Assembly: GCA_027559495.1 (NCBI GenBank)
Contig: JAMXSV010000006.1
Coordinates: 124,001 to 188,000, forward strand
Reading direction: 5' to 3'
Source: Aurifilum marmelostoma
Lineage: Eukaryota; Ascomycota; Sordariomycetes; Diaporthales; Cryphonectriaceae
Length of the DNA: 64,000 bases
Below are positions 12,659 through 23,174 of this stretch, one piece after another (the first letter of the stretch is position 1; the number at the start of each line of letters is the position of its first letter). Under the pieces are notes generated by a model, which was not told the origin of the DNA, searched no databases, and was given only the letters and a program-made list of their open reading frames with translations. The position numbers were made by a program, and so were the translations under genes.

Positions 12659-14632
12659 ATGGGTCGCAGGAAGATTGAAATAAAGGCCATCAAGGATGAC
12701 AGGAATCGTTCTGTGTAAGTCTCCAAACCACCGCTTTGCCATACAATCCTCTTTCCCGCCGATCGTCACGATGGGACCCCTCTACAAACGTCCGGCGCCT
12801 GCTGACAGGATGGCTCTCTACAACAGCACCTTTCTCAAGCGCAAGGGCGGTCTCTTCAAGAAGGCCCACGAGCTCTCCGTCCTCTGCTCTGTCGATGTCG
12901 CCGTCTTCATCTTTGGCCAGAACAAGAAGCTGTACGAGTATTCGTCGGGCGACATGCGCGAGCTTATAACCAGGTATACCTATGTACGTACTCGGACTAA
13001 ACCCTAAAAACCTCCTCCTCCGACCGCAGTTACGATTGCTAATTGTTTGTTTGTTCCTCTCACTAGCACGGTGGACCAAATGAGCACAAAGGACCTTCCG
13101 ACTTCAATGGTGGCGTTGACGATGAAGAGGAGGATGACGAGAACGGCACACCCCCCAATGGTATGCCCCAACACTTTCACGGCCAGCCCGGATTCCCCCA
13201 GCTGAGGCACCACACGCCCTCTGCATCGCCGCCGGTACCGAACGGCATGGTTTTCCATGGTGTCCCGCGCGCCCACACTCCACAGCCGCATCCCGGCTCG
13301 CGCCCTGGTTCTCGCAACGACATGCGCCGGATGGGTTCCCAGCTGGTTGCCCCTCAGGTTGGCCCATATGGCCCACCCCACGGTCCTCAGGTGAACGGGT
13401 ACGCATACGTCCCACAGCCAGCCATCTACAACCCACAGAACGCGCCCAACATGCCTCCCGGCCATCAGTATCCGCCCCATGCGCCCCCGCCTCCTCACAT
13501 GCAGATGCACATGGAGCCTCAGAGGCAGTCTTCGGTTCCCCCCAGCTTCGCTCCCCAGCAGCCTCCACAACAGTCTCCTCCGCCGCCCGCCAGGCATTCG
13601 CTCTCGCCGCCCCAACAGCGCCACGGTCTTCCGAGTGGACCGATGCGCCGGCCATCGCCACCACCGCCGCAACAACCAGCGCGTGCGCAGATGGAGCCAC
13701 CTGCCCAAGAAGCCATGGCAGCCCCATCGGAGCCGACTGCGGAGCCTGCCGAGAGGCCGGCACCCCAGGCACCCATGCTGAACACTACGTCCGCGATCAA
13801 GAAGCTTCCCCACCAGAAGCAACACAGCATCTTCACGCCCATCGACGAGAGCCGCTCCGTGCTGTCGCAACATCTTGCGGCCTTTGCGGAGTCGCAGCTC
13901 AAGAACGAGGTCAAACCATTCGATGCGCCCGGCCCGCCTCGCAGCACGGCGTCTCCACCACAACCGAAGCGATCTGAAACGGGCCCCTCTCCACAAAGAC
14001 GTCAATTGTCCGTATCTTCAGTACCCGAATCAACATATACACCGCCGTCGAGAGCGAATAGCCTTCGCGTCGGCGGCCCATCGCGGCCCCGTCTCAAAGT
14101 GCAGATCCCGGACGAGGCGTCCGAAGCCGGAAGCAACACTGCCGAGTCCACTTCTGCCGGGCCAGGACACTCCACCGACGCTACGTCTCAGACCACGCGA
14201 AACGACGGGTCACACTCGTCTGGAATCGTGCTGCCCCCGCCCTCGCCGTCAGCGGCCACGACGCTGTTGTCGGCTGGGGCCACTGGGCCACCAAACCCCT
14301 TTGCCCGGCCCGCTCCCGCCAACAACCCTCCACCTCCAAGCCACAACCTGATCGATACCCCAGCTTCTGCGCTTCCCTCCCGGTACATGAACAATGAGTT
14401 CCTGCCAAGCCCCAGCCAGTTCTTTACAGATTTCTACGCGAGGAATCATGAGGGCAACACGCTGCCCAGCCCTCTCAACTTCGCCACGCCTGTCGTCGGA
14501 TCCGGGCCCAGCTTTCTGAGGGACGAGGGGTCGACACTGAAGAGGAAGAGCCCAGAGGTCACCTCCAACGAGCCACCCTCGGACCCTATTGAATCCGCCA
14601 ATGAACCAAAGAGGCTCAAGGTTGAAAACTAG
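12659..14632 (+). CDS. RLM1: MADS-box transcription factor, Rlm1 type
   Basis: This is a nuclear MADS-box regulator of the MEF2/Rlm1 class, which acts downstream of the cell-wall-integrity MAP kinase in ascomycetes. Exons 12659-12714, 12827-12983 and 13067-14632 give 592 residues. The MADS domain (about 1-60) is split by the first intron: MGRRKIEIKAIKDDRNRSV joins TFLKRKGGLFKKAHELSV and continues into LCSVDVAVFIFG. The second intron separates ITRYTY from HGGPNEHKGP, a segment characteristic of filamentous Rlm1. The rest is disordered and rich in Pro, Gln and Ser. The basic-hydrophobic stretch RPRLKVQIPDE near residues 410-420 resembles a MAP-kinase docking site (inference). The leader is long and CT-rich, suggesting complex regulation. 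Confidence 0.92.
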
Positions 14633-17062
14633 TGGATGACAGTCTTTTGAGTGATGCAATGCTGCATATTATTTCTCATTGAGTTCAAAAAAGGATACCA
14701 ATTTTTTCGGTCGTTGTCACACAGATAGGAGGCTTCGCAGCACTTTTTTTGTTTTTTTTTTTTTTTTTTCCTGGTCAAGTCGCTTTCAGGGCTGTCTTGT
14801 TTTCTGTTCACTCTTCTTTGTCTTCTCTTCTCCACCCCCTCCTTTCGTTGTGGGCGAGTCGACTGAGTTACTATGATTCCTTTTCTTTCTTTCTTCTCGT
14901 TCCTCTGGGTACTCTTTTGTCGCATGGAAGCGGAGTCACAGGTCGGACGGAGGTGGGGTGTACATGTAGTCATCTGATCTATTACGACGTCTGATGGCAA
15001 TAACAACGGGGGAGGAGACGGATGCGTATATCATAAGTTGATATCCACGGCGGGTAGATGTGGTATCCCATGTCGAGGTTTCGCCGGAGGTGGCCGCCTG
15101 GTCTTTCTACAGTATGCTCTTATTGAAAATCAGTTGTTCTCCTGATTCATTTCAGCACCGAAAGCGACTACCTTACCTAAAAAGAGTCTGTTCTAAGCGA
15201 GGGTATTGGATAGTCTTTGAACGGCACACTGCCTTGCTTCTCTTTCTCATACCGCCTTGCCTTTGTTGAAACCACTCTCCGCCCCTACTACAGTAGTTCA
15301 GTCCTGGTCTAGAGGTTCTCTGAGATGCCATCCCCCTAGCCAGCCCATCATTCTAGGCACACAGGCGCATTGAGGTCCTACGAAGCGCAACCGAGCTAAC
15401 AAACAACCCCCTCCATTACTTTAGAAATGCTAACTACTACTACCACCTCGGCTCTTACATACCTACCCTAGGTATACGTTCAGCTAAGACGAGCGCCCGA
15501 GGTGGCGGCCGGCCGTTTCTCGGAAATTTGACCGGGCGGATGGATGGGTTGGGAGAGAGAGAGAGAGAATGGTCATCTGGATTGCCGCGGTAGGACGGAG
15601 AAATAGACAGGCAGGTGAGGTGGTCAAAGGACACAACAAGGGGAGGATTAGAGTCGCATGGTACGATCCTTCTTGGGCTCTTGGGTGGGGCTGGGTGGCT
15701 GATCCTGGTCAGCCTTTGTGGGATAACTCGATTAGAGGGAGGGCTACAAGGGCTTGTTAGTCGCTTGGTCTGTGTTAAAAGGTAAGTCAACTGGTCGGTG
15801 GAAAGGGCTTTGGGTCTCTGTGTGATGTCTTTGTCAGAGATATTGTGTAGTGCTGGGGATAGATAGATTGGGCCGCAGGTCTTCCTTCTGTAGAATGAGT
15901 TGATCCTATACTGCTCAAGACTACCCTGACCATCTGCCTCCCAGGGAGGAAAAAAAAAAAAAAAGAGAAAAGACTGCAGCCGAATCTCGGCCGCACCTGA
16001 TCCTTTACGCTACAAAAGCTGCGCGTGTACCTTTGCAGTAATTTTGTGGATGACGAGCCTCTCTAGGATTGACACAGTGATTATCGCATGCAGAGTGGAG
16101 CTGTGGGACCCTGAACTAATGCAGGTACAGATTTACATGGGGGGTGGGAGGAACGGCGCTGCATCCTCTTTGTTTTCTCTTCCCTTCCTTTGTATTATTG
16201 CCTGGGCTCTGTAGGCTGCAGCCTTGCCTCACGTGGTTTCTCTTGATGTCGCGGGAGGGGCTGGGTGTCGTGGGAGATGGTGGCTGGATGCCTTGGCGAT
16301 GGATGCGGCGTGAAATTTGCAGTGTGAGAGCGTCCTGATTCCCTTCTTGGCGATAAGGATGGTAATGACCTTAGGGGGACTTGTGTTTGTGGGTTCTACC
16401 TGGAATATTGCATCCCGTGTTGGAGGCTCTAGTCGAGAGATGAAGAAGGTCGTCTGTGTGGCTGAATGCCTAATCAATGCAAAGCTTGGTTGCAAAATCA
16501 ATCAAGGAATACAAGTCCGTATTCTACTATGCTAGAAATTGCATCAGATAGAATTTGAAACCTGTTTTACTTGACTGTGCCCAAAATGATACCTTAGGTC
16601 TAATGATATAAAGTCTGGATAGTGTATTTTATTTATCAGCCGTAGCTTCTGTGATTCATGACATGGGGACTTTGCAAAGAAGTTTCTTTTTGATGGAAGA
16701 GGAACAAGTGAATAAAGCGCAAATAAGAGTTGGTATTGAATGCTCAGTGTTTATGGTCCAGCCATATGATATAAAATATATTATGACAGTAATCTTACAT
16801 GCAAAACGCCTGCTCCACTGCCGAAGACTGGGAAGTTCTCTATGTGATCCTGAGGGTCTACATATAGTATCAGCAGTATCGTTGAAATTTGACAATGGTC
16901 AAACAGAGGTCAAACACTCGGAAAAGGTGCTTCGTCCTCACGGCTCGTCTTCCTTACTCCTCGCAGTCACGACTGAATTGCTCGGACCGTTGTGAAGATA
17001 AGCCACAATGCTTCCGGTCATGGCAATTTAGAGCGTGAATAGGTGCCATGTTGCAACCCGGT
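14633..17062. other. Intergenic DNA after RLM1
   Basis: No supported gene. The first 400 bases are T-rich and probably hold the RLM1 3' end. From about 16500 the sequence becomes visibly AT-richer and open frames are short and unconvincing on both strands. Confidence 0.55.
14744..14769. repeat. Poly-T tract
   Basis: A T tract of about 26 bases, broken once by G, starting 112 bases after the RLM1 stop codon. Confidence 0.85.
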
Positions 17063-17440
17063 CTAAGGTGCCTTCTTGAATTTATCCTCACCAGCCCAGT
17101 ACTCAGCATACAGCTCCGGACGACGAAGCTGCAGAGGCGAGAGGGCATTTGCTTTCTGGCCAGCGCCCGCATGGTCGTGAGAATACGGCCAGAGAAGACG
17201 CTGCGCGTCCTCAGACAGCATCGAGGACTCGCCAGAGGCGGCATGTGCAGTGCCACCTTCGGATGGAAGCTCATCTGGCTGTGGGCCAATAAGATATTCT
17301 GCTGAAAATTCAGATGTTGATTGGGTCTTGAGAAAGGTGGCTGGGGTCTCCGGTTTGGGACGGGGCATCTTTGCGCCGGACGCCTTCATTCCAGACACCT
17401 TCTTTTGGGACATCTTCGCTCGGGAGTTGACGTTGCCCAT
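17063..17440 (-). CDS. Small hypothetical protein (125 aa)
   Basis: A single-exon frame from ATG 17440 to a stop at 17063 encodes 125 residues. I do not recognise a family. The N-terminus is basic (MGNVNSRAKMSQKKV) and the C-terminal half is compact and aromatic (LLWPYSHDHAGAG, LRRPELYAEYW), unlike the random frames nearby, which is the main reason for keeping it. It stands alone in AT-rich DNA, with no close neighbour. It could still be a chance frame or a fragment of an older gene. Confidence 0.42.
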   Translation of the reverse strand: MGNVNSRAKMSQKKVSGMKASGAKMPRPKPETPATFLKTQSTSEFSAEYLIGPQPDELPSEGGTAHAASGESSMLSEDAQRLLWPYSHDHAGAGQKANALSPLQLRRPELYAEYWAGEDKFKKAP

Positions 17441-18946
17441 AGAGTGGCAGGTGGTGATATCCGCCCTTTATTTCCCAGGATCCTGTTCGTAAAAAAGCAA
17501 GGTGTCTACTGTGCCCGTACGTTAGAACAATGCTCGGCTGCTACGTTCTCCGGTCTTGTCTCTGAGCTAAACCTGAATGCCTCAGATGGGTCAACCCAAT
17601 ACTGAAAAGCCACAAAATACAGAGTTGTTATTATGACGGGCCCTATCAGGCTCTAGGAAAGGGTAATTAGCTTAATTAAATACTTTTCAGACACAAGCAT
17701 CAAATTCGTGCTTCCAGGTCAAAGTTGAACCTCTCCTCTATGGGCATCTCTTGAATGGCTCAAGGCCCATTGAGTCCTACTGGTTCGCTGGAATAAGGCT
17801 CCATTTACAGCACGCCGGTCATGCTTTGTCACTTCTCAACATAGCTCCTTAGTCGCCAGGCTGTGGTTGTCTTAAAGCGCTGCACTTGACAACAATGCAT
17901 GTCCGGGATTCTTTGCTTTCCGGAGATTCCCTTGTCTTGGCGAATAAGTTTATGATCTTCTAAATGTGCCATGGTCTAATACTTCAAAGGTTGTTTCAGC
18001 AATGTATCAGGGCAAAGACAATTAGATCCAATCATTGTAATTATGTGATGTAATTGGAACTAAGAAAATAGTAAGAGAGACCCTTCAATAGTCACTGTGG
18101 TCATGTAATTACGGAGCAGCAAACAATGCCTTTGTGAAAGGGATAGTGCCCGTACTATCGATGGATCCAGAGGTCAATAGCAGTCTCATTGTGCTAAAGA
18201 TCTGCAATCTGTTCACTGCTGATGGATTCTCTTCTCTGCCAAAACCGCAAATCTTGTGACTGGTTAATTATGTCCACTGACCACCTGGGCAGCCCATCAT
18301 CTGAATATCCCATGTCTCTTGCACATAACTAGTACTAGGTGGATAGCCAGTGAAGGTCAAGTAACTGCCATACCGGGTTCTTCAGATGCAGCCAACCCCG
18401 TAGTACCAAACACCTTTATATTTCCGTTTCAAAAAGTTATTGCCCTGTCAGTCGAGGTTGAGAATCAGTCGGGAATCAGCATTTGAGTAGGCCTTGCAAA
18501 TCAATAATTGCCTGAATAGGTCATTCTCCCTCTCCTCATATATCACTGGTCACTTCGAAGTCAACTATTGGATAACTGAGAATCATTAATCATTTGCATA
18601 CAATAAATCAATACCACCTGGTGAAAACCGAGCAATAAGTACTTCTTGGTTTCTTTCATGTCGTGGACGGCTTAGTAGACACCCGGGCTCTCTCTATCCA
18701 GGACTACTGGTACACCATTGAGTTTAACATAAGTCAAAGTATATATGGTAAGACCTACCGGAACAAGCCTAGTGTACAGTACGACACGGGTCCGACCACC
18801 CCCCCCCCCCTCTCTCCTTCACGGTCTATGTTTCACGCAACTACCCTACTCACATCAAGTTCATCCTCAGCACAGACGAGGTGAGGCGACTCGAAGACAG
18901 TAAAGCCTAAAACACCATCTATTATCGTGAAGAAGAGCGCCTGAAG
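17441..18946. other. AT-rich intergenic DNA
   Basis: No gene is seen. Two sampled 60-base lines, 18001-18060 and 18541-18600, count 32-33% GC, well below the coding regions nearby. The sequence has no long open frames and no recognisable transposon protein. It may be a relic altered by repeat-induced point mutation, or simply AT-rich spacer and promoter. Confidence 0.5.
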
Positions 18947-19631
18947 ATGACAAGTACTGCTACAGAGGGTGGCGCCCATCGCGAGCTGCCGAGCGCAGAG
19001 GTCCTCACCGAGGCTGGCGAGGTACTGATCAAAGACCAGGATGGGAATGAGTTTCCCCTTAAATCTCTCTGGACCAACAAACCAGGGGACGAGCGACAAC
19101 TCGTCATCTTTATCCGCCACTTCTTCTGCGGTGTAAGCATACCCAATCGCCAGACATTTCGATCGCAAGATCGCCGTGCGGATCACCGCATGCTAAGTCT
19201 CTCGACAGAGCTGCAAACAATACATCGAGGCCTTGGGCCAAGATCTCCCCGCTGCAAAACTCTCAGCAGCCAACATAAAACTGACCATAATCGGCTGCGG
19301 CGAGCCCGTCTGCATCCCGCTCTACACCAAAGACACTGGCTGCCCTTATCCCATCTACGCAGATCCAAGCGTGCGGAGTTTCAAGATCCTCGGAATGACA
19401 TCCACTATGAAACAGGGAGCAACGAAGCCAGACTATATAAAGAAGGGGTTCTGGAGCGATGCCTTGGGCTCCCTCTGGAGCGGCCTCACGTCGGGACACG
19501 CGCTATCTTCTGGCCCGCTTGCCCAGAACGGAGGCGAGTGGCTGTTCCAGGGGGGTTCGCTGAAGTGGTGTCATCGGATGCGCAACTCGACCGATCATAC
19601 GGTCACGAAGGAGCTGAAAGCTGGTACTTGA
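18947..19631 (+). CDS. Peroxiredoxin-like protein (AhpC/TSA, PRXL2/AAED1 type)
   Basis: A thioredoxin-fold protein of the AhpC/TSA-related PRXL2C/AAED1 group, probably a thiol antioxidant or reductase; the substrate is unknown. Exons 18947-19132 and 19209-19631 give 202 residues. The intron falls inside the active-site motif: RHFFCG ends exon 1 and SCKQYIEALG begins exon 2, giving C61-G-S-C64. Later hallmarks are IIGCGEP, YPIYADPS and the C-terminal QGGSLKWCHRM, all placed as in the family. There is no signal peptide, so it is probably cytosolic. It is tail-to-tail with the sugar transporter, only 122 bases apart. The family call is firm; the physiological role is not. Confidence 0.85.
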
Positions 19632-19753
19632 AATCGATGACTGAATGCATTTGAAATCAATTTCTCTGGTATAGTTAGTCGCCTCGGGGTAGGGCATCTT
19701 GTGAATTTTAACTTTGACATCTTCATCCGGGCGGGGCCGATATCTTTGTCCTC

Positions 19754-21957
19754 TCAATATGAGCCATCAGGCACCTCCCGGACATTTTCCTCCCCGAAAC
19801 CCTTGTTGGTCGCATCGTGCTCCTCAAGAAATGCGATCCTGTGCCCAATACCTGATGTCTTGTAGTCCTTGAACTGCCACGCCCACAAGTTGGCCTCGAA
19901 CAGCTCGTCGACCTCCTCCAGGGACCGTCCCGTGAGCTCGGGGACAAAGAAGACGGCAAATATGCAGCCGAGGATGGCGTCTCCCCCGAGGATCCATCCC
20001 ACGCCAGCTCCTAGGTTCGCGCCTGGGGTGCCGAGCAGGTACGGTATGCAGAATGTGATGACGAAGGCGGAGAGCACGTCAATGGCGGTGGCGAAAGCCA
20101 TGACTACCAACACAGTCAGCTGACAGTCCACAAGGTTGTCCTCACGCGGCTTGCTGTGCCATGATAGTACGTACTCTTCTTTCTCATCCTGATGCCTCCT
20201 ATCTCGGAGGTGATGAGATAGGCGGTCAAGCTCGCCGAGTACTTGCAGGAGACGTTGAGCAGGACGAGCGACGCGATCACCGCATTCGTCTCGGCCTTGG
20301 ACAGGTTCTCTTTGGTGCCGAGCCCTGCGATGATGAAGTTGAACAGGGCGGCCAGGAACATGCCGGAGATCAAGAGCGGCCTGCGCCCGACCTTGTCGAC
20401 GACCAGCATGCCTATGGTGGCAGCTATGCACCCAGCCGTTGTGGCCAGGAAAGAGTAGGTGAAGGACATGTCGCCGTAGCCCATCTGCTTGAAGAACGTT
20501 GGGCCGTAGGAATTCACTAATCGGTGATGCCTTGGGGATTAGTATCATCCTGGAGCCATGCGAAAAGGAAATGTTTCGCCATGCAGAAGAAGAGAGTCTC
20601 ACCGAACTGTCCGCCAGCCGTCTGCTGGAACCAAAAGAGGAGGCCGGCAACGACAGTTCTTCGCAGGTATGTACCCCTGAACAGTTCCGGCCAGGAGCCC
20701 TGGTCAAGAGCGTCGTTGGACTCGATGGCGAAGTCGATGGCATCGATCTCTGCACTTGTGACTCCGTTCTCTCTGAGCTGTTTTGGGCGGATCTTGTTGA
20801 GGTTTTGTAGTGCCTTCTCCTTGCGTCCTTTCAGGACGAGCCAACGTGGTGATTCTAAGTAATTACCGAGTTGTATTGATTAGTCCCCAGTACTAATGTA
20901 TGGCACCAGGTGATGTTGTATTTCCTTACCGATGGTGAAGGGTATGACCACGGCGAGGACAAATGCCGGTATGAACTGGACGCCCGTGGGAATCTGCCAG
21001 CCAGCGTCGGTCGTGTACTTGGCCATGGCCTGTCCCATTCCTGCACCCCACATGTTGCCCAGAGCTACCACGCTGACCATGGATCCGGTGATGAAGCCTC
21101 GGAGGGATGCAGGAGAGATCTCTGCCTGGTATGACGGCACGACATTCTGCTCGAGTAGTACGGGGCGATTGATCAGAAAGCGAACGAGTGAGTGTGATGG
21201 GAAAAGGTTGACTTGTGATTGAATACCTCGATAATGCCAACGGCAAAGTAGGCAAGAATGCGTCCAATTTCATATTGAACCCACTCTTTGGCAGTAATCT
21301 CAACTGGAGAAGGAATGAGTTTAGTTGTTCAAGTAATTAACACATTAATGTTCGGATGCTATGTTGTGTTCAAAGAAAGAGCAAGGTTGCACAAAAGAAA
21401 GAATTGAATGGACATACTGAGAATTGCTATGAACTGAATAACGACACAGACATAGACTGACTTTTTATATCCGACACGGTGGAGCAATGGTTCGAAGGCG
21501 AATACTCCGGCAATCTTCCCAGGCCAGACAACTTCACACAAACCAAAAGTCAGCAACAGACATACGAATCGAGACCACCAACAAAAAAAAAAAAAAAAAG
21601 GAGAAATAAAGGAAGATTTGAATAAGTACTTGAGTTCATGACCGACTTCTGCCATGTCGACAACGCCCCATTCTCCCCGAAGTGGTTCAGGAACGAGGGC
21701 AGCGCCTCGAGGGAGCCAAAGGACCCCGTGTCGAGGCCAAAGAGGATATCGCCCCACGCAAAGAACAAGGCGCAAAAGAGGAGGTACGGAGTGGCGTCCC
21801 GCCACCGCGAGACAAATTTCTGGAGCATGATCTCGTTATACTGGCTCGAAGGCCTGCCTCCGTGGTCCGAGGAGGGGTCTAGCTCAATGTCCACGTGGTG
21901 GTCCTCGTCGAGGAGACCTTGGAGCTCCTCCGACTGCGAGTGCTGTGTGGTGGCCAT
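19754..21957 (-). CDS. MFS sugar transporter
   Basis: A sugar porter of the major facilitator superfamily in the plasma membrane, probably importing hexose or an oligosaccharide; the substrate is not readable. Seven exons, listed 5' to 3': 21957-21630, 21531-21418, 21303-21227, 21146-20930, 20854-20603, 20516-20175 and 20103-19754. They give 559 residues with all phases consistent. Hallmarks are LFGLDTGSFGSLEALPSF in the first membrane segment, VVPSYQAEISPASLRG, the central loop ESPRWLVLKGR, WFQQTAGGQF, DKVGRRPLLISG, and PELTGRSLEEVDELFE at the C-terminal end. The first-half DRxGRR equivalent is degenerate (HRVGYKK). Six small introns break the gene into short frames, so a single-frame reading would miss it. 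Confidence 0.88.
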
Positions 21958-23174
21958 GATTTACCTGCCTGCCTACCGTGTGGCGATCCTCACTTATATG
22001 TTATATCAAGTATACAGAGTATGTGAGGGACCGCTCTTGTGACAAGTGAGAGCGCGCGCCTAACCGCGAAAGGATTAGATAGGTAAGTATCTCATGCAGG
22101 TGATAGACTTGCTGCTCCCTACGCGGCCCTGCTTATTGAGGGGAACCCATGGTCAGACAGCGTGAGGAGAGCAAGTGGGAGGAGGTACACACTAGATGGC
22201 TACATACAAGCATGCCAGCACGTCATTCGCTATGGCTTCACGGATTGGCCTGTTCAGCAGGTTCAGAGGTGTTGCTCGCGGAATTCTTTTGCCGACTGCA
22301 AGGATTGTTCAGAAAAGTTCTCATGTCAAGGTGTCTTGCGGGAAAAAGAATGGCTCACGCGACTTGCAATTTTCCTTCTTTTATCTTGCTCTCACATCGA
22401 TTAGACATGCTTCTTTTTTTTTCAAGAAGAGTGAGGGAAATGGAGATTCGAAACACTGCAGTCGTCATGGCGCACCGTGTCAACAACTCTGATCCAGGGG
22501 GTTTTAGAGGGGCGCTGATCCGTTCTGCTCGGTGATAAGTCTGATTGGGCTGGGTGGGTTTATGTGTTGCCGATGTGTATTTTTGCTTCAGGCACAGCCT
22601 TTGCGTAACAATACTGGTAAAGCATCGGGTAATAGGGCCTGACATTATAGTGAGTCGCCCGTTCAGTATTGATTTCAGATATGAGCGCTGCTGAATTGAG
22701 AAACTCGTTGAGCAAACCTCAAGTATACTTCTTGACCGGGTGTGCTAAATGTTCTCAGTTGACACAAATTCCGGTGGGCCCGTAATTGCGAACGTAGATC
22801 AGACTCCATGATAGTCGAGATCGCACCCACGAGGACACAGTGATGTGCCCAGCTTATGCGTAACGTGTCTCATCGTGCAGTGGCTATTATTTCGGCGGTC
22901 AAAGTTGCTGTCGAGAGCATTTGCCCTTTGGGGCCATGTCAAGCCTTTATAGCTTTTTCTTGGTCTCGGCCCATAAACTACTTCCCCCAAGAGCGCTATA
23001 GGCATAGTTCCGACACAGCTAGAATGGGATGCTTGGCTTTATGTTGTATGGCGAACTCATATTTTGAGTGGCAAGAGAGCCTTCAGATTATGATTGATTC
23101 ACATCTGAAAAGGGCTATGTTATGGGAGAGGTGTTGTCAACAACCAGAACATACCCAGTCTCTCCGACACAATA
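21958..23174. other. Intergenic DNA
   Basis: This lies between the start of the MFS transporter and the end of ROK1. It holds the transporter promoter and the ROK1 3' end. I see no further gene. Confidence 0.6.
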
